Part shown: positions 1-7,759 of the stretch, in pieces | How the letters are laid out: every line of letters begins with the position of its first letter | Position numbering within the stretch: the stretch's first letter is position 1 | Assembly: GCA_020628975.1 (NCBI GenBank) | Contig: JAHDEF010000013.1 | Span: 1-16,649, forward strand | DNA length: 16,649 nt | Direction of reading: 5' to 3' | Source of the DNA: Aquimarina sp. | GTDB lineage: Bacteria; Bacteroidota; Bacteroidia; Flavobacteriales; Flavobacteriaceae | Program-made: the position numbers and the translations under genes | The notes under the pieces: generated by a model | Told to the model about the DNA's origin: nothing | Databases searched by the model: none | The model's input: the letters and a program-made list of their open reading frames with translations, nothing else

Positions 1-919
1 CGATAGTTCTATTTTTCTTAAGGTTAAAAATACCATAAATCACTACAGCAAGTACTGGTATTGCTGTAATGCTATAATACCAAGGATTTGGAGAGCCTGA
101 TGGAGTAGGGTAAGGGTGCAGAGCGCTCAGTCGATACGGGAAAAGTACTTTGATTAGATAGACAAAATACCCGTAAAAGCCAGTACTCAATGAATCAAAA
201 ACAGAATAGAAAGCACGGTATTGTAACGCTTTTCCTACATCTTGGGCTTTTATCGCTATGTATGTAAAAACAATACTTAGCAAAAAGAAAGGTACTTTTT
301 CAAGAAATAGTTTTTTTGAGAATTCTCTTTTTTCCAAGTAATCGAATAGAAATAAGATTATAGGAAAAGTGATAGCGCTGCCTTTGGAAAATAATGAAAG
401 AATAAATAATATAAGTGTTGTTATTGGGAAGGTTGATTTTCTTTCAATCAAATACTTATGGTATTGTATTAATCCTCCAAAATAGAAAATAGTATATAAC
501 AGGTCTTTTCGAGCCGTAATCCAAGCAACGGCTTCCACATGCATGGGGTGTATTCCGAAGAGAAGTCCAGTAATAAAAGCTACTGTTTTATTTTTTGATA
601 GTCTAAATGATAATTTGTAAACAAAAAATAAAGCAATCAAATGCATTGAAAGGTTGGTCAAGTGATACAACCATGGTTCGTATTTTACAAAAGCATAATC
701 AATAGCCCAAGAAAGAAGTACTAAGGGATTGTAAGAACCGTTGACGTGAAAGGTTGTAAACATATCTTTGATACCACTGATAGAAAGGTTTCTTACCAGT
801 ATGTTATCAAGAATATAAATGTCATCATCAAGCCATACCCATCCATTTCGTAGTGTTGAAACCATTACTAGAATAGTTATGATGATGACGGATAAAAGAT
901 GTTTATCTATTTTTTTCAT
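1..919 (-). CDS. GT-C membrane glycosyltransferase, TMTC-like (partial, C-terminus outside window)
   Basis: The reading frame opens at the ATG at 919-917 and stays open for 306 codons to the left edge, so the C-terminal part is missing. The start lies 9 bases after the stop of the upstream alginate-lyase-like gene, so the two are probably co-transcribed. The visible part has a first membrane helix (about residues 8-22), an acidic first loop with three Asp in a row (31-33, as in GT-C enzymes that use a loop-1 acidic motif), and the family motif FGIHPMHVEAVAWITARKDL (121-140). Further helices follow, with LFSKGSAITFPIILFLFDY at about 176-194 and LHPYPTP at about 267-273. These blocks are typical of TMTC-type O-mannosyltransferase-like proteins (DUF1736 region), which usually end in TPRs that would lie outside the window. 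The likely role is transfer of a sugar from a polyprenyl-phosphate donor on the outer face of the inner membrane. The acceptor is unknown. Confidence 0.8.
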   Translation of the reverse strand, partial: MKKIDKHLLSVIIITILVMVSTLRNGWVWLDDDIYILDNILVRNLSISGIKDMFTTFHVNGSYNPLVLLSWAIDYAFVKYEPWLYHLTNLSMHLIALFFVYKLSFRLSKNKTVAFITGLLFGIHPMHVEAVAWITARKDLLYTIFYFGGLIQYHKYLIERKSTFPITTLILFILSLFSKGSAITFPIILFLFDYLEKREFSKKLFLEKVPFFLLSIVFTYIAIKAQDVGKALQYRAFYSVFDSLSTGFYGYFVYLIKVLFPYRLSALHPYPTPSGSPNPWYYSITAIPVLAVVIYGIFNLKKNRTI

Positions 920-928
920 TTATAGCTT

Positions 929-2164
929 CTATTGTAATTGGGGAATAATAAGATGATAATGTTCAAAGATTTTCGAAAAAGAAGTCTGCTGGATGCGTTG
1001 ATTAAAATTTTGAAAAATTTCTTTCACCTTTGTTGATTCTTTATTTGTTAAAGTCATATTTTTTTGAAAATAACACATAACAAAATAAAGACTTGACAAG
1101 GTAGTTGCTGAACTTTTATTGTAAAGTTCATTGAAATTATTAGCATTCAAAATAAAGCTAATAGCTTTCTGTAAACTTTTTCCTTCTTTAGTTTGGTAAT
1201 TCCATAAATCAACACCGACTTTTTCTCCTATTATAGCGAGACGAATCCATGCTTCTAAGTTAAACCAACTGTAAGCAAAAGGATCTTTACGCTTAATTTC
1301 TAAAGTTTGCATTCCATTACTATCAAACTGTTTATCAATCAGAGATTTGGTGTAAGTAACTGTTTTCTGAGTTTCAAATTTCTTACCCAAGTGTAATGAT
1401 AATGCTGCTAATTGAAATTCATACCAAGTACCTTGATTATTAATTTGTGACGCCGCATAATGTCCAACAGGGCTTTCTTTCAGCCATCGTAGGTATTCTG
1501 TAAACCAAGCATCCATAAATATAGTGTACTGTGGGTTCCATGATCTTGATTTGCTAAACAATAGATACGCATCAATTACCACAGCTGGAATCATGCGTCC
1601 ATCAATGATTCCAGCTCGTTGAGGGTCTTTGATGCCGGGGATTATTTGTGCATGATTCAAATTCGGATTCATTAGTGTATTGGCATCCAAAAACCAAGTA
1701 TTTAACATACTAATGCCCTTTTTAGCATATTTTTCATCATTAGTAATTGTATAGGCTATAGTTAAGTAATGTAAGCTATTTGTTAAAGATGAAAGGCTTT
1801 TACGGTCAACATCATTTGTAATTGTATATGGATTTGGCTTCCCATCTTTTAAAATCCATGGTAAGCTATCTTTGGTTTTAGGATTAGGCCAATAATACCT
1901 GCTCAAGCTTAGGTAATTATGTTTGTCATTAGATGGAGGTAAGATACCTTTATCCATTACCGAAGGGTTTTTTAGTGACAATAGACTATCAGCATGCGTA
2001 ATCAATTTTTTATTATAAGGGGTATCTGTATTATTCTTGTTTAAAGCAGCAGTTTCTAGTTCCGATTGAACATATTGCGGTTTAGAAGTCATATGTTGAA
2101 ATAACACCAACCCTAAGGAAAAGATGATTAGAATACTAAGTAGTTTGTAGGATTTTGATGCCAT
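929..2164 (-). CDS. Alginate lyase-fold protein (PF05426/PL5-like), possibly catalytically altered
   Basis: This 411-residue protein has one N-terminal hydrophobic segment (about 7-23), either a signal peptide or an anchor, with no lipobox. The rest matches the helical alginate-lyase fold. It shows HNYLSLSRYYWPNP (82-95), a DR pair at 120-121, NPNLNHAQIIPG (166-177), IIDGR (186-190), NNQGTWYEFQ (242-251) and a late PFAYSWFNLEAW block (295-306). In the family as I remember it, the fifth block reads NNH and its His acts with a downstream Tyr. Here the His is Gln244, while Tyr298 is kept at the expected distance. The protein could therefore be an inactive binding or scaffolding protein, or a lyase or epimerase with altered chemistry. 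It is followed after 9 bases by the TMTC-like gene and diverges from the 2299 operon, which fits a role in handling an exported polysaccharide. Family membership is secure; activity and substrate are not. Confidence 0.8.
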   Translation of the reverse strand: MASKSYKLLSILIIFSLGLVLFQHMTSKPQYVQSELETAALNKNNTDTPYNKKLITHADSLLSLKNPSVMDKGILPPSNDKHNYLSLSRYYWPNPKTKDSLPWILKDGKPNPYTITNDVDRKSLSSLTNSLHYLTIAYTITNDEKYAKKGISMLNTWFLDANTLMNPNLNHAQIIPGIKDPQRAGIIDGRMIPAVVIDAYLLFSKSRSWNPQYTIFMDAWFTEYLRWLKESPVGHYAASQINNQGTWYEFQLAALSLHLGKKFETQKTVTYTKSLIDKQFDSNGMQTLEIKRKDPFAYSWFNLEAWIRLAIIGEKVGVDLWNYQTKEGKSLQKAISFILNANNFNELYNKSSATTLSSLYFVMCYFQKNMTLTNKESTKVKEIFQNFNQRIQQTSFSKIFEHYHLIIPQLQ

Positions 2165-2298
2165 CCTTTATGGTTTAAACATATTCATGGTAAACTTAAA
2201 AATATAACTGGCATAAGGCAATAAAACTTAGTAATTGATTTCTTAGTTTTACTTTTTACGAAAAGCCAACTTTATTAATAGTAATTTGTACTCAACAG

Positions 2299-4443
2299 AT
2301 GTTTAAAACTAAATTTCAATCATCGAAATTTCTTATTCCCGTTGCTGTAATACTTTTATTTTCATTTTACGTGGCTGGGGTATTTTATCCTGATACATTG
2401 TGGACAACACACTTTTGGAGTTTTATTCCATCAAAAGTCGCATTTGTTAGTTTAACAGGTCTTTTAGGATTTTTAGTAGTCGTACAGTTGGGGGGGATAA
2501 AACGGCCAAAGGAAAGCTTTTCATTCAATAATCTTTTTGTATTGTTTATTTCTTTGGTAGCCGGAGTATTGTTTTACCAATTTGAAATTACAGCGGACTA
2601 CTACGGTGATGCCAAAAATTTTAATGCATTATTGAAAAGTAAAATGACAGTACTGCCTCAAAATTTTTGGAGAGACTTACTTTCCATAAAAATACAAACA
2701 GGCCATGCCCGTTGGGGGGTCATTCATTTGTATTCATTATTCTCTTATTATACAGGGTTCAGTTTTGCTCTAATTTTTAAGCTAGCAAATGTCGTTTTTG
2801 GAGTTGGATTTTTGTTTTTATATGGAAGATTGGTCGTAAAGTATCTTACTGATGGTTGGCTGCAATTATGTTTTTTTGTGGTCGGTATTAGCTCACCAGC
2901 TTTGCTTATCTTTTTTGGACATATTGAAACGTATGCCTTGGCTTGGTTTTTATTAATGAGTTGGTTGTATGTATTTATTTCGTTTTTCGAATCAGGAAAT
3001 TTATGGCGTTTTATTGCTGTATTGTTCTTTCTTATTGTTGGAATACGATTCAACACTTTATTTCTGTTGTTAATACCAGTAACATTTCTTGGTGTTTTAT
3101 ATCACTTAGATTTTACAATTAAGAACTTAAAAGCATACTTTACCCTAAAAAATCTCTTCTTATTTGTTTTAACCCCCATTTGGATCATAGGTGTTTTATT
3201 GTATTTCTTTTATTTTAAAGATTATAATGATACGAGAGTTCTAGATGGTGATGTAGCTGCTATTGATCGCTTGTTTCTTCCACTACTATCACCAGAAGCG
3301 CCATTAGACACGTATAATCTCTTAAGTTGGAATCATATTTTCGATGTTTTACAAATGCTCTTATGGTGGTCTCCAACAGTTGTCTTCCTAGTATTTACTA
3401 TCATTGTCTATAGTAAAGAATGCAGCTGTAACACTACTTTAATCAATGGGTTATTAGTTACAATATTACTTTTTGTAAGTTTTTTATTTATGATAAATCC
3501 TTTAATGTCATTACCTATGGATTGGGATTTATACTGTTTGCCTTTACCAATTGTAATGGTGACTTTGGTTTTAATCTTTAGTAGACTTCAAAAAGAGATA
3601 CCAGCATTTACTACTTTTTTAAATGTTACTGGTATTAGCCTGCTTTGTGTTCCTGCTTTTTTTGTGTTTTTTGATACAGAAATGCATTCTAAACGTATAG
3701 AAAGTGTAGGAGTTAGAGTGTTTAAAACATATTACACGCATTCGGATTCTTACTTGTTGTATGCATTACAAATGTTAGAAGATCCAAATTTGTATCAACA
3801 ACGAAAAGCCAATTTGATCGAGAAACTAAGACCTCATACTAGTTTTACTAATAATAAAGCCTATGCGAATTTATTGTTAGATGAAGGGATCAACTTTTAT
3901 GCAGAAAAGAAATATCAAAAAGCGCGTAATTTATTTTTAAGTGCTTTGAGATACTATCCTGAGGATAATACTACAAGAAAGTTTTTGCGCAATACAAATT
4001 TGATGCTATATAAACATGGATTCAAGACACCAGCACACCATATAGCGAGTGCAGATTCTTTAGCAACAACAGGTGTAAGTGCTTCAAGAAAATTTGAGTT
4101 ACATCAAAAAGCGCTAAAAGATTTGGAGAGGGCCGTTTTTTATGATCCTGTCAATCCTAAGATTTCATTATTTCAAATGGAGGTATTTTTCAAATTAAAA
4201 CAATTCGATCGCGCTTTGATTTCTGCGAAAGAATTGATTCGTTTTAAATATCCATCTCCCGAAGAATCTTTGCGATTCGGAATCCATTGTGCTCTTGAGG
4301 CAGCTAACTACAAAGAGGCTTTGTCGTTTTGTGAAAGGTATTTAACGTATCATAAAGACGATGCTTTTATTCAATCTATAAAAAGTGATTTGAAGAATAA
4401 TAAGAATGTTACTAGTTTAAAATCGAGATTTGTTCAAAAATAG
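2299..4443 (+). CDS. Polytopic membrane protein with C-terminal TPRs, GT-C-like
   Basis: This 714-residue protein has about eleven or twelve hydrophobic helices between residues 11 and 460, then a soluble part (about 470-714) with TPR-like repeats. Clear repeats are at about 520-560 (AYANLLLDEGINFYAEKKYQ), 600-640 and 655-690. Polar residues sit at membrane borders in a GT-C-like pattern: ADYYGD (99-104), FFGHIETYA (205-213) and PMDWDLY (406-412). The layout of membrane domain followed by TPRs is shared with TMTC-like proteins, but the TMTC blocks seen in the gene at 1-919 are absent, so this is a different family. A role as a lipid-linked-sugar glycosyltransferase or in polymer assembly is plausible but inferred. 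It starts a tight operon with the haloperoxidase-like and SGNH genes. No convincing TAnnTTTG box is visible in the 134-base divergent spacer upstream. Coding G runs at 2490-2496 and 2714-2719 are unusual for this AT-rich sequence. Confidence 0.7.
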   Translation: MFKTKFQSSKFLIPVAVILLFSFYVAGVFYPDTLWTTHFWSFIPSKVAFVSLTGLLGFLVVVQLGGIKRPKESFSFNNLFVLFISLVAGVLFYQFEITADYYGDAKNFNALLKSKMTVLPQNFWRDLLSIKIQTGHARWGVIHLYSLFSYYTGFSFALIFKLANVVFGVGFLFLYGRLVVKYLTDGWLQLCFFVVGISSPALLIFFGHIETYALAWFLLMSWLYVFISFFESGNLWRFIAVLFFLIVGIRFNTLFLLLIPVTFLGVLYHLDFTIKNLKAYFTLKNLFLFVLTPIWIIGVLLYFFYFKDYNDTRVLDGDVAAIDRLFLPLLSPEAPLDTYNLLSWNHIFDVLQMLLWWSPTVVFLVFTIIVYSKECSCNTTLINGLLVTILLFVSFLFMINPLMSLPMDWDLYCLPLPIVMVTLVLIFSRLQKEIPAFTTFLNVTGISLLCVPAFFVFFDTEMHSKRIESVGVRVFKTYYTHSDSYLLYALQMLEDPNLYQQRKANLIEKLRPHTSFTNNKAYANLLLDEGINFYAEKKYQKARNLFLSALRYYPEDNTTRKFLRNTNLMLYKHGFKTPAHHIASADSLATTGVSASRKFELHQKALKDLERAVFYDPVNPKISLFQMEVFFKLKQFDRALISAKELIRFKYPSPEESLRFGIHCALEAANYKEALSFCERYLTYHKDDAFIQSIKSDLKNNKNVTSLKSRFVQK

Positions 4444-4447
4444 ATTT

Positions 4448-6367
4448 ATGAAATTTAAAGTACTTTACTGTTTGCTAAGCATCCCTTTTTTAGTTTTTTC
4501 TCAAGAAAAGCCGCTCAGTATTACCCAAAAGTGGATGGATGTACTTTTAAAGATGATTGAAAATGACGGGCAAGGACCAACGATACAAGCGCGTAATTTA
4601 TTTCATACCTCTGCTGCTATGTACGATGCTTGGGCAGCGTATGATAAAAATGAAAACACGTTTTTTTTAGGGAAAGCATATCATGGTCACGATTTGGAAT
4701 TCGATCAAGAGTTTAAGAAGGTATCTTCTAATATGGATAGTTTAAGGAATATAGCGATTAGTTATGCAGCCTATAATGTAATTCAATATAGATATAGTCA
4801 ATATGGAAGTAAAGGGCGTACCGTAGATATAGCGGTTAATCTTATGGAAGATTTACAATTAACAGTTAATAATAGAGATGTTGATTATAAAAGTGGTAGT
4901 CCAGAAGCTTTAGGGAATTATATCGCTAATCATATTATCGAGATAGGACAACAAGATGGTTCTTTGGAAGAAGAGAGTCATCAGTCCGAAAGTTATGAAT
5001 TTATCAATTCAAATCTTAAGCCAGGTGATAGTGGAGTAGGAGTGCTAGATGATCCTAACAAATGGCAACCTATTGACGTTAATACTTATGTAAGGAAAAA
5101 AGGTTTGGATAAGACACTACAGGATTGGAATCTATTGTTAGTCGATGGGAATACGCAATTTCTAACTTTTTTTTGGGGAAATGTATTGCCGTTTGCTTTG
5201 CCAGATAAAAAGTCTTCTGTGTATTTTGATCCAGGAGCTCCTCCCTTTTTTGATCCTAAAAGAAAAGAAAGTACATCTGAGTATCAATGGGGATTTCAAT
5301 TAGTACAAGATTGGTCGGGATATTTAGATCCTTTTAAAAATAAAACGATTTGGGATATTTCCCCTAAAGGTATTACTAGTCTAGAGGGGCATTTGCCAGT
5401 AGGTTTCGAAGCATATCAAAAATACTATAGCAAAGCAAAAAATAATTTACCAAAAGAGCATAAGACAAACCCATATTCAAAGAAACCCTATGAAAGGAAT
5501 CCTGTGAAACAAGGGGATTATTGTCGTGTTATTGCCGAATTTTGGGTAGATGGCCCAACAACAAAATCGCCACCTGGGCATTGGCTTCAGTTTTTAAAAG
5601 AGGTTTCTTATCAACCTAGTTTTAAAAGGAAATGGAAAGGCAAAGGAGATGAGATGTCTCAATTAGCATGGGATACGAAAAGTAATTTCCTGCTTAGTGG
5701 TACGTTGCACGATGCTGCTATTGCGTGTTGGGATGTGAAATCATTCTATAATTATGTGAGGCCAATCACTGCCATTCGATATTTAAGTAGTTTGGGACAA
5801 TCCTCGGACCCAAGTTTACCTAATTTTAACCCTAATGGCATTAAACTTAAAAAGGGAAGCGTAGCACTAATTAAAGAAAATGACCCTTTGGTCGGAGCTA
5901 ATAAAGAGCATTTAAATAAAATAAAAATAAAAGCATGGAAGGGACCGGATTTTGTTGATAACCCTTTTGAAGATACGGCGGGTATAGGGTGGATTTTAGG
6001 TGAAAATTGGTGGCCTTATCAACGTTATATGTTTGCGACACCGCCGTTTGCAGGTTATGTTTCAGGGCACTCTACTTTTTCAATTGCTGGAGCAGAAATA
6101 CTAAATTATATTACGGGTTCACCCTATTTTCCAGAGGGACTAAAAACTTTTACAGCGAAAAAGGATGAGTTCCTAAGTTTCGAAAATGGACCTTCTACAG
6201 ATGTAAATTTACAATGGGCAACCTATTATGATGCTGCGATCGAGACCTGTCTTTCCAGAGTTTGGGGGGGGATTCATCCGCCCGCCGATGATATTGAAGG
6301 AAGACGCTTAGGGCAAAAGATTGCTTTGAATGCCATACAATTTTCAAAAGAAATTATAAAAGAATAG
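4448..6367 (+). CDS. Secreted vanadium-dependent haloperoxidase / PAP2-superfamily protein
   Basis: I start this gene at the ATG at 4448, not at an upstream in-frame TTG at 4430. The ATG gives a clean signal peptide (MKFKVLYCLLSIPFLVFSQ, likely cut before Gln19) and a 4-base gap after the preceding stop, whereas the TTG overlaps that gene. The 639-residue product carries the vanadate/phosphate pocket in order: K431 and R438-P439 with six residues between (KX6RP), SGH at 539-541, and SR at 603-604 with His610 (SRX5H, sequence SRVWGGIH). The N-terminal block KWMDVLLKMIENDGQGPT (28-45) and AAMYDAWAAYD (56-66) fit the bacterial haloperoxidase-like group. The usual Pro of PSGH is Val538. The protein is probably periplasmic or secreted. 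It may oxidise halides, act as an acid phosphatase, or process an undecaprenyl-linked intermediate; sequence alone cannot decide. The SGNH gene follows after 2 bases. A G8 run (6264-6271) lies inside the last active-site motif. Confidence 0.85.
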   Translation: MKFKVLYCLLSIPFLVFSQEKPLSITQKWMDVLLKMIENDGQGPTIQARNLFHTSAAMYDAWAAYDKNENTFFLGKAYHGHDLEFDQEFKKVSSNMDSLRNIAISYAAYNVIQYRYSQYGSKGRTVDIAVNLMEDLQLTVNNRDVDYKSGSPEALGNYIANHIIEIGQQDGSLEEESHQSESYEFINSNLKPGDSGVGVLDDPNKWQPIDVNTYVRKKGLDKTLQDWNLLLVDGNTQFLTFFWGNVLPFALPDKKSSVYFDPGAPPFFDPKRKESTSEYQWGFQLVQDWSGYLDPFKNKTIWDISPKGITSLEGHLPVGFEAYQKYYSKAKNNLPKEHKTNPYSKKPYERNPVKQGDYCRVIAEFWVDGPTTKSPPGHWLQFLKEVSYQPSFKRKWKGKGDEMSQLAWDTKSNFLLSGTLHDAAIACWDVKSFYNYVRPITAIRYLSSLGQSSDPSLPNFNPNGIKLKKGSVALIKENDPLVGANKEHLNKIKIKAWKGPDFVDNPFEDTAGIGWILGENWWPYQRYMFATPPFAGYVSGHSTFSIAGAEILNYITGSPYFPEGLKTFTAKKDEFLSFENGPSTDVNLQWATYYDAAIETCLSRVWGGIHPPADDIEGRRLGQKIALNAIQFSKEIIKE

Positions 6368-6369
6368 AT

Positions 6370-7563
6370 ATGACTGCAAAAGGAATATCTATTAAAACGC
6401 TTAGGAATATCCTCTTTTACATAATAGGAGTTTTTCTATTTCAAGAATTGGTATTTCGATTTTTATTTCCAGTTCCAGAAATCTCTAATTTTGATCGTAT
6501 CAATTACATGTTTTTGTCTTACGACAATATAGGATTCAAACATTCTAGTAATAAACAGCGTCTTTGGCAATCACAGCCAGATACCAGTGCTATTTTTAAG
6601 CATCATATGAATCGATATGCTTTTCGTGATAAAGAATGGGAAGTGGATAAGCCTAAAGGCCAGAAAAGGGCTTTATTCATAGGCGATAGCTTTGTGGAAG
6701 GCATTATGGCTAGCCAAAATCAAACAATACCTAAGAGTTTCGAACAAGCCAGTCAAAATAGTTATGAAGTGTTTAACGGAGGGATGGTAGGCTGCGGATT
6801 GCCAGCCTATTTACAATTAGCGGCAGATGCTATACCTACGTTCAAGCCTGATGTTACGTTCTTATGTATTTTTGCAAATGACTTGGGGAAATCCCAGCCT
6901 AGAGTTCCAGAGTATTTTTTAGAGCCTAATTATTTTAAATGGTATACTCCTCGATTGGTAGAAATTTTCAATGAATTTAAAACACATGGCCCGATACTAT
7001 TTCGTTGGCATCAAGAAAAAGAATATTACCTTAAACCTGTTCCTGAGAAATATAATCCATGGTCCTTTGCAAAGGATACTTTAATTACAGAAGTAACTAC
7101 AGAGTTGGGTGAACAAATGCAAAAAGCTTCTTTCAATCCTTTTCTGGTAAATGCACTCTACAAAGAAGAAAAATATTTAAGGAAAAAACCAAAGTTAGGT
7201 CATACGCTTCCTTTCTTTAAGTATACCTGCGATAAGTTTCATTCTAAACCTATTGTGGTTTATATTCCGAGTAGAAATCAACTAAGCGATTATTATCTTC
7301 AATTTGAAAAACAGTATTGCTTAAATGCGTGTTACAGTATTAAGAGCTTAACAGGAATGAGATATTCATTACATCAAAAAAGTATTGCTGAGCAGTGTAA
7401 GAAGTTGGGTATCTCATTTATTGATTTGACTTCAGTCTTAAAGGAACAAGAATCTTTAGGGAATCATTTGTATTGGAATTATGATCAGCATATGAAAGAG
7501 AGGGGCTATACTTTTGTTGGAGAGTATATTTATAAAGTATTTATATCAAAAAGTAACCTTTAG
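6370..7563 (+). CDS. Membrane-anchored SGNH/GDSL-type hydrolase
   Basis: This 397-residue protein has one N-terminal transmembrane anchor (about 10-26) and an exported SGNH domain. Block I is LFIGDSFVEG (102-111) with nucleophile Ser107. Candidate Gly of block II is in FNGGMVGCG (135-143). Block III is FANDLG (168-173) with Asn170. The terminal Asp-His pair is D372/H374 in YDQHMKERGY (371-380). All four SGNH elements are thus present and the enzyme is probably active as an O-acyl esterase or transferase. The ATG is 2 bases after the stop of the haloperoxidase-like gene, so translation is likely coupled. SGNH proteins of this type often accompany carbamoyltransferases and glycan loci, where they add or remove acetyl groups. 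In the saxitoxin cluster a GDSL hydrolase (SxtL) likewise sits beside SxtI/J/K. The substrate here is unknown. No terminator is visible after the stop. Confidence 0.8.
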   Translation: MTAKGISIKTLRNILFYIIGVFLFQELVFRFLFPVPEISNFDRINYMFLSYDNIGFKHSSNKQRLWQSQPDTSAIFKHHMNRYAFRDKEWEVDKPKGQKRALFIGDSFVEGIMASQNQTIPKSFEQASQNSYEVFNGGMVGCGLPAYLQLAADAIPTFKPDVTFLCIFANDLGKSQPRVPEYFLEPNYFKWYTPRLVEIFNEFKTHGPILFRWHQEKEYYLKPVPEKYNPWSFAKDTLITEVTTELGEQMQKASFNPFLVNALYKEEKYLRKKPKLGHTLPFFKYTCDKFHSKPIVVYIPSRNQLSDYYLQFEKQYCLNACYSIKSLTGMRYSLHQKSIAEQCKKLGISFIDLTSVLKEQESLGNHLYWNYDQHMKERGYTFVGEYIYKVFISKSNL

Positions 7564-7565
7564 AA

Positions 7566-7736
7566 TTACGATATCTATCTGATATTAAGAAGGTTATAAA
7601 ACATCAGCAGCCTAGTCTTTAAGAAAATGTTCTTCGTTTAATGAATATAATAAGTCCCGTACATGAATTGGTATTAGAATCATTTTCATTGAAATCAGAT
7701 GGAGATGCTAAAAATTATTACTTCAAAATAGTATAA
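7566..7736 (+). pseudogene. Possible eroded coding fragment downstream of the SGNH gene
   Basis: One frame through this spacer reads like protein, with a single internal stop at 7620-7622. The upstream piece includes LSDIKKVIKHQQPSL. The downstream piece (from about 7623) includes an ATG at 7641 and reads MNIISPVHELVLESF onward to a TAA at 7734-7736. The composition looks protein-like, but no family is recognised and the stretch is short enough to be chance. The alternative is a genuine 31-residue ORF at 7641-7736, for which there is no supporting context. Confidence 0.18.
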
Positions 7737-7741
7737 TTTTG
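7734..7741 (+). promoter_or_regulatory. Candidate Bacteroidetes -7 box for the LRR-kinase gene
   Basis: The octamer TAATTTTG fits the TAnnTTTG -7 consensus of the Bacteroidota primary sigma factor. A start site about 7 bases downstream would leave a leader of about 12 bases before the ATG at 7760, which also argues against using the upstream TTG at 7739. No clear TTG -33 element lies about 20 bases upstream, so support is only moderate. Confidence 0.3.
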
Positions 7742-7759
7742 CACCCTATTATTTTAGAT

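Noticed and set aside
2281..2288. Possible -7 box GTAATTTG before the 2299 gene
   Set aside because: The first two positions do not match TAnnTTTG and it would leave almost no leader; not reliable.
2748..3056. 102-codon ORF on the minus strand
   Set aside because: It lies wholly inside the 714-residue membrane-protein gene, antisense to helix-coding sequence, with no domain features.
4430..4447. Upstream TTG start for the haloperoxidase-like gene
   Set aside because: It would overlap the previous gene and place six polar or basic residues before an otherwise perfect signal peptide; ATG at 4448 is preferred.
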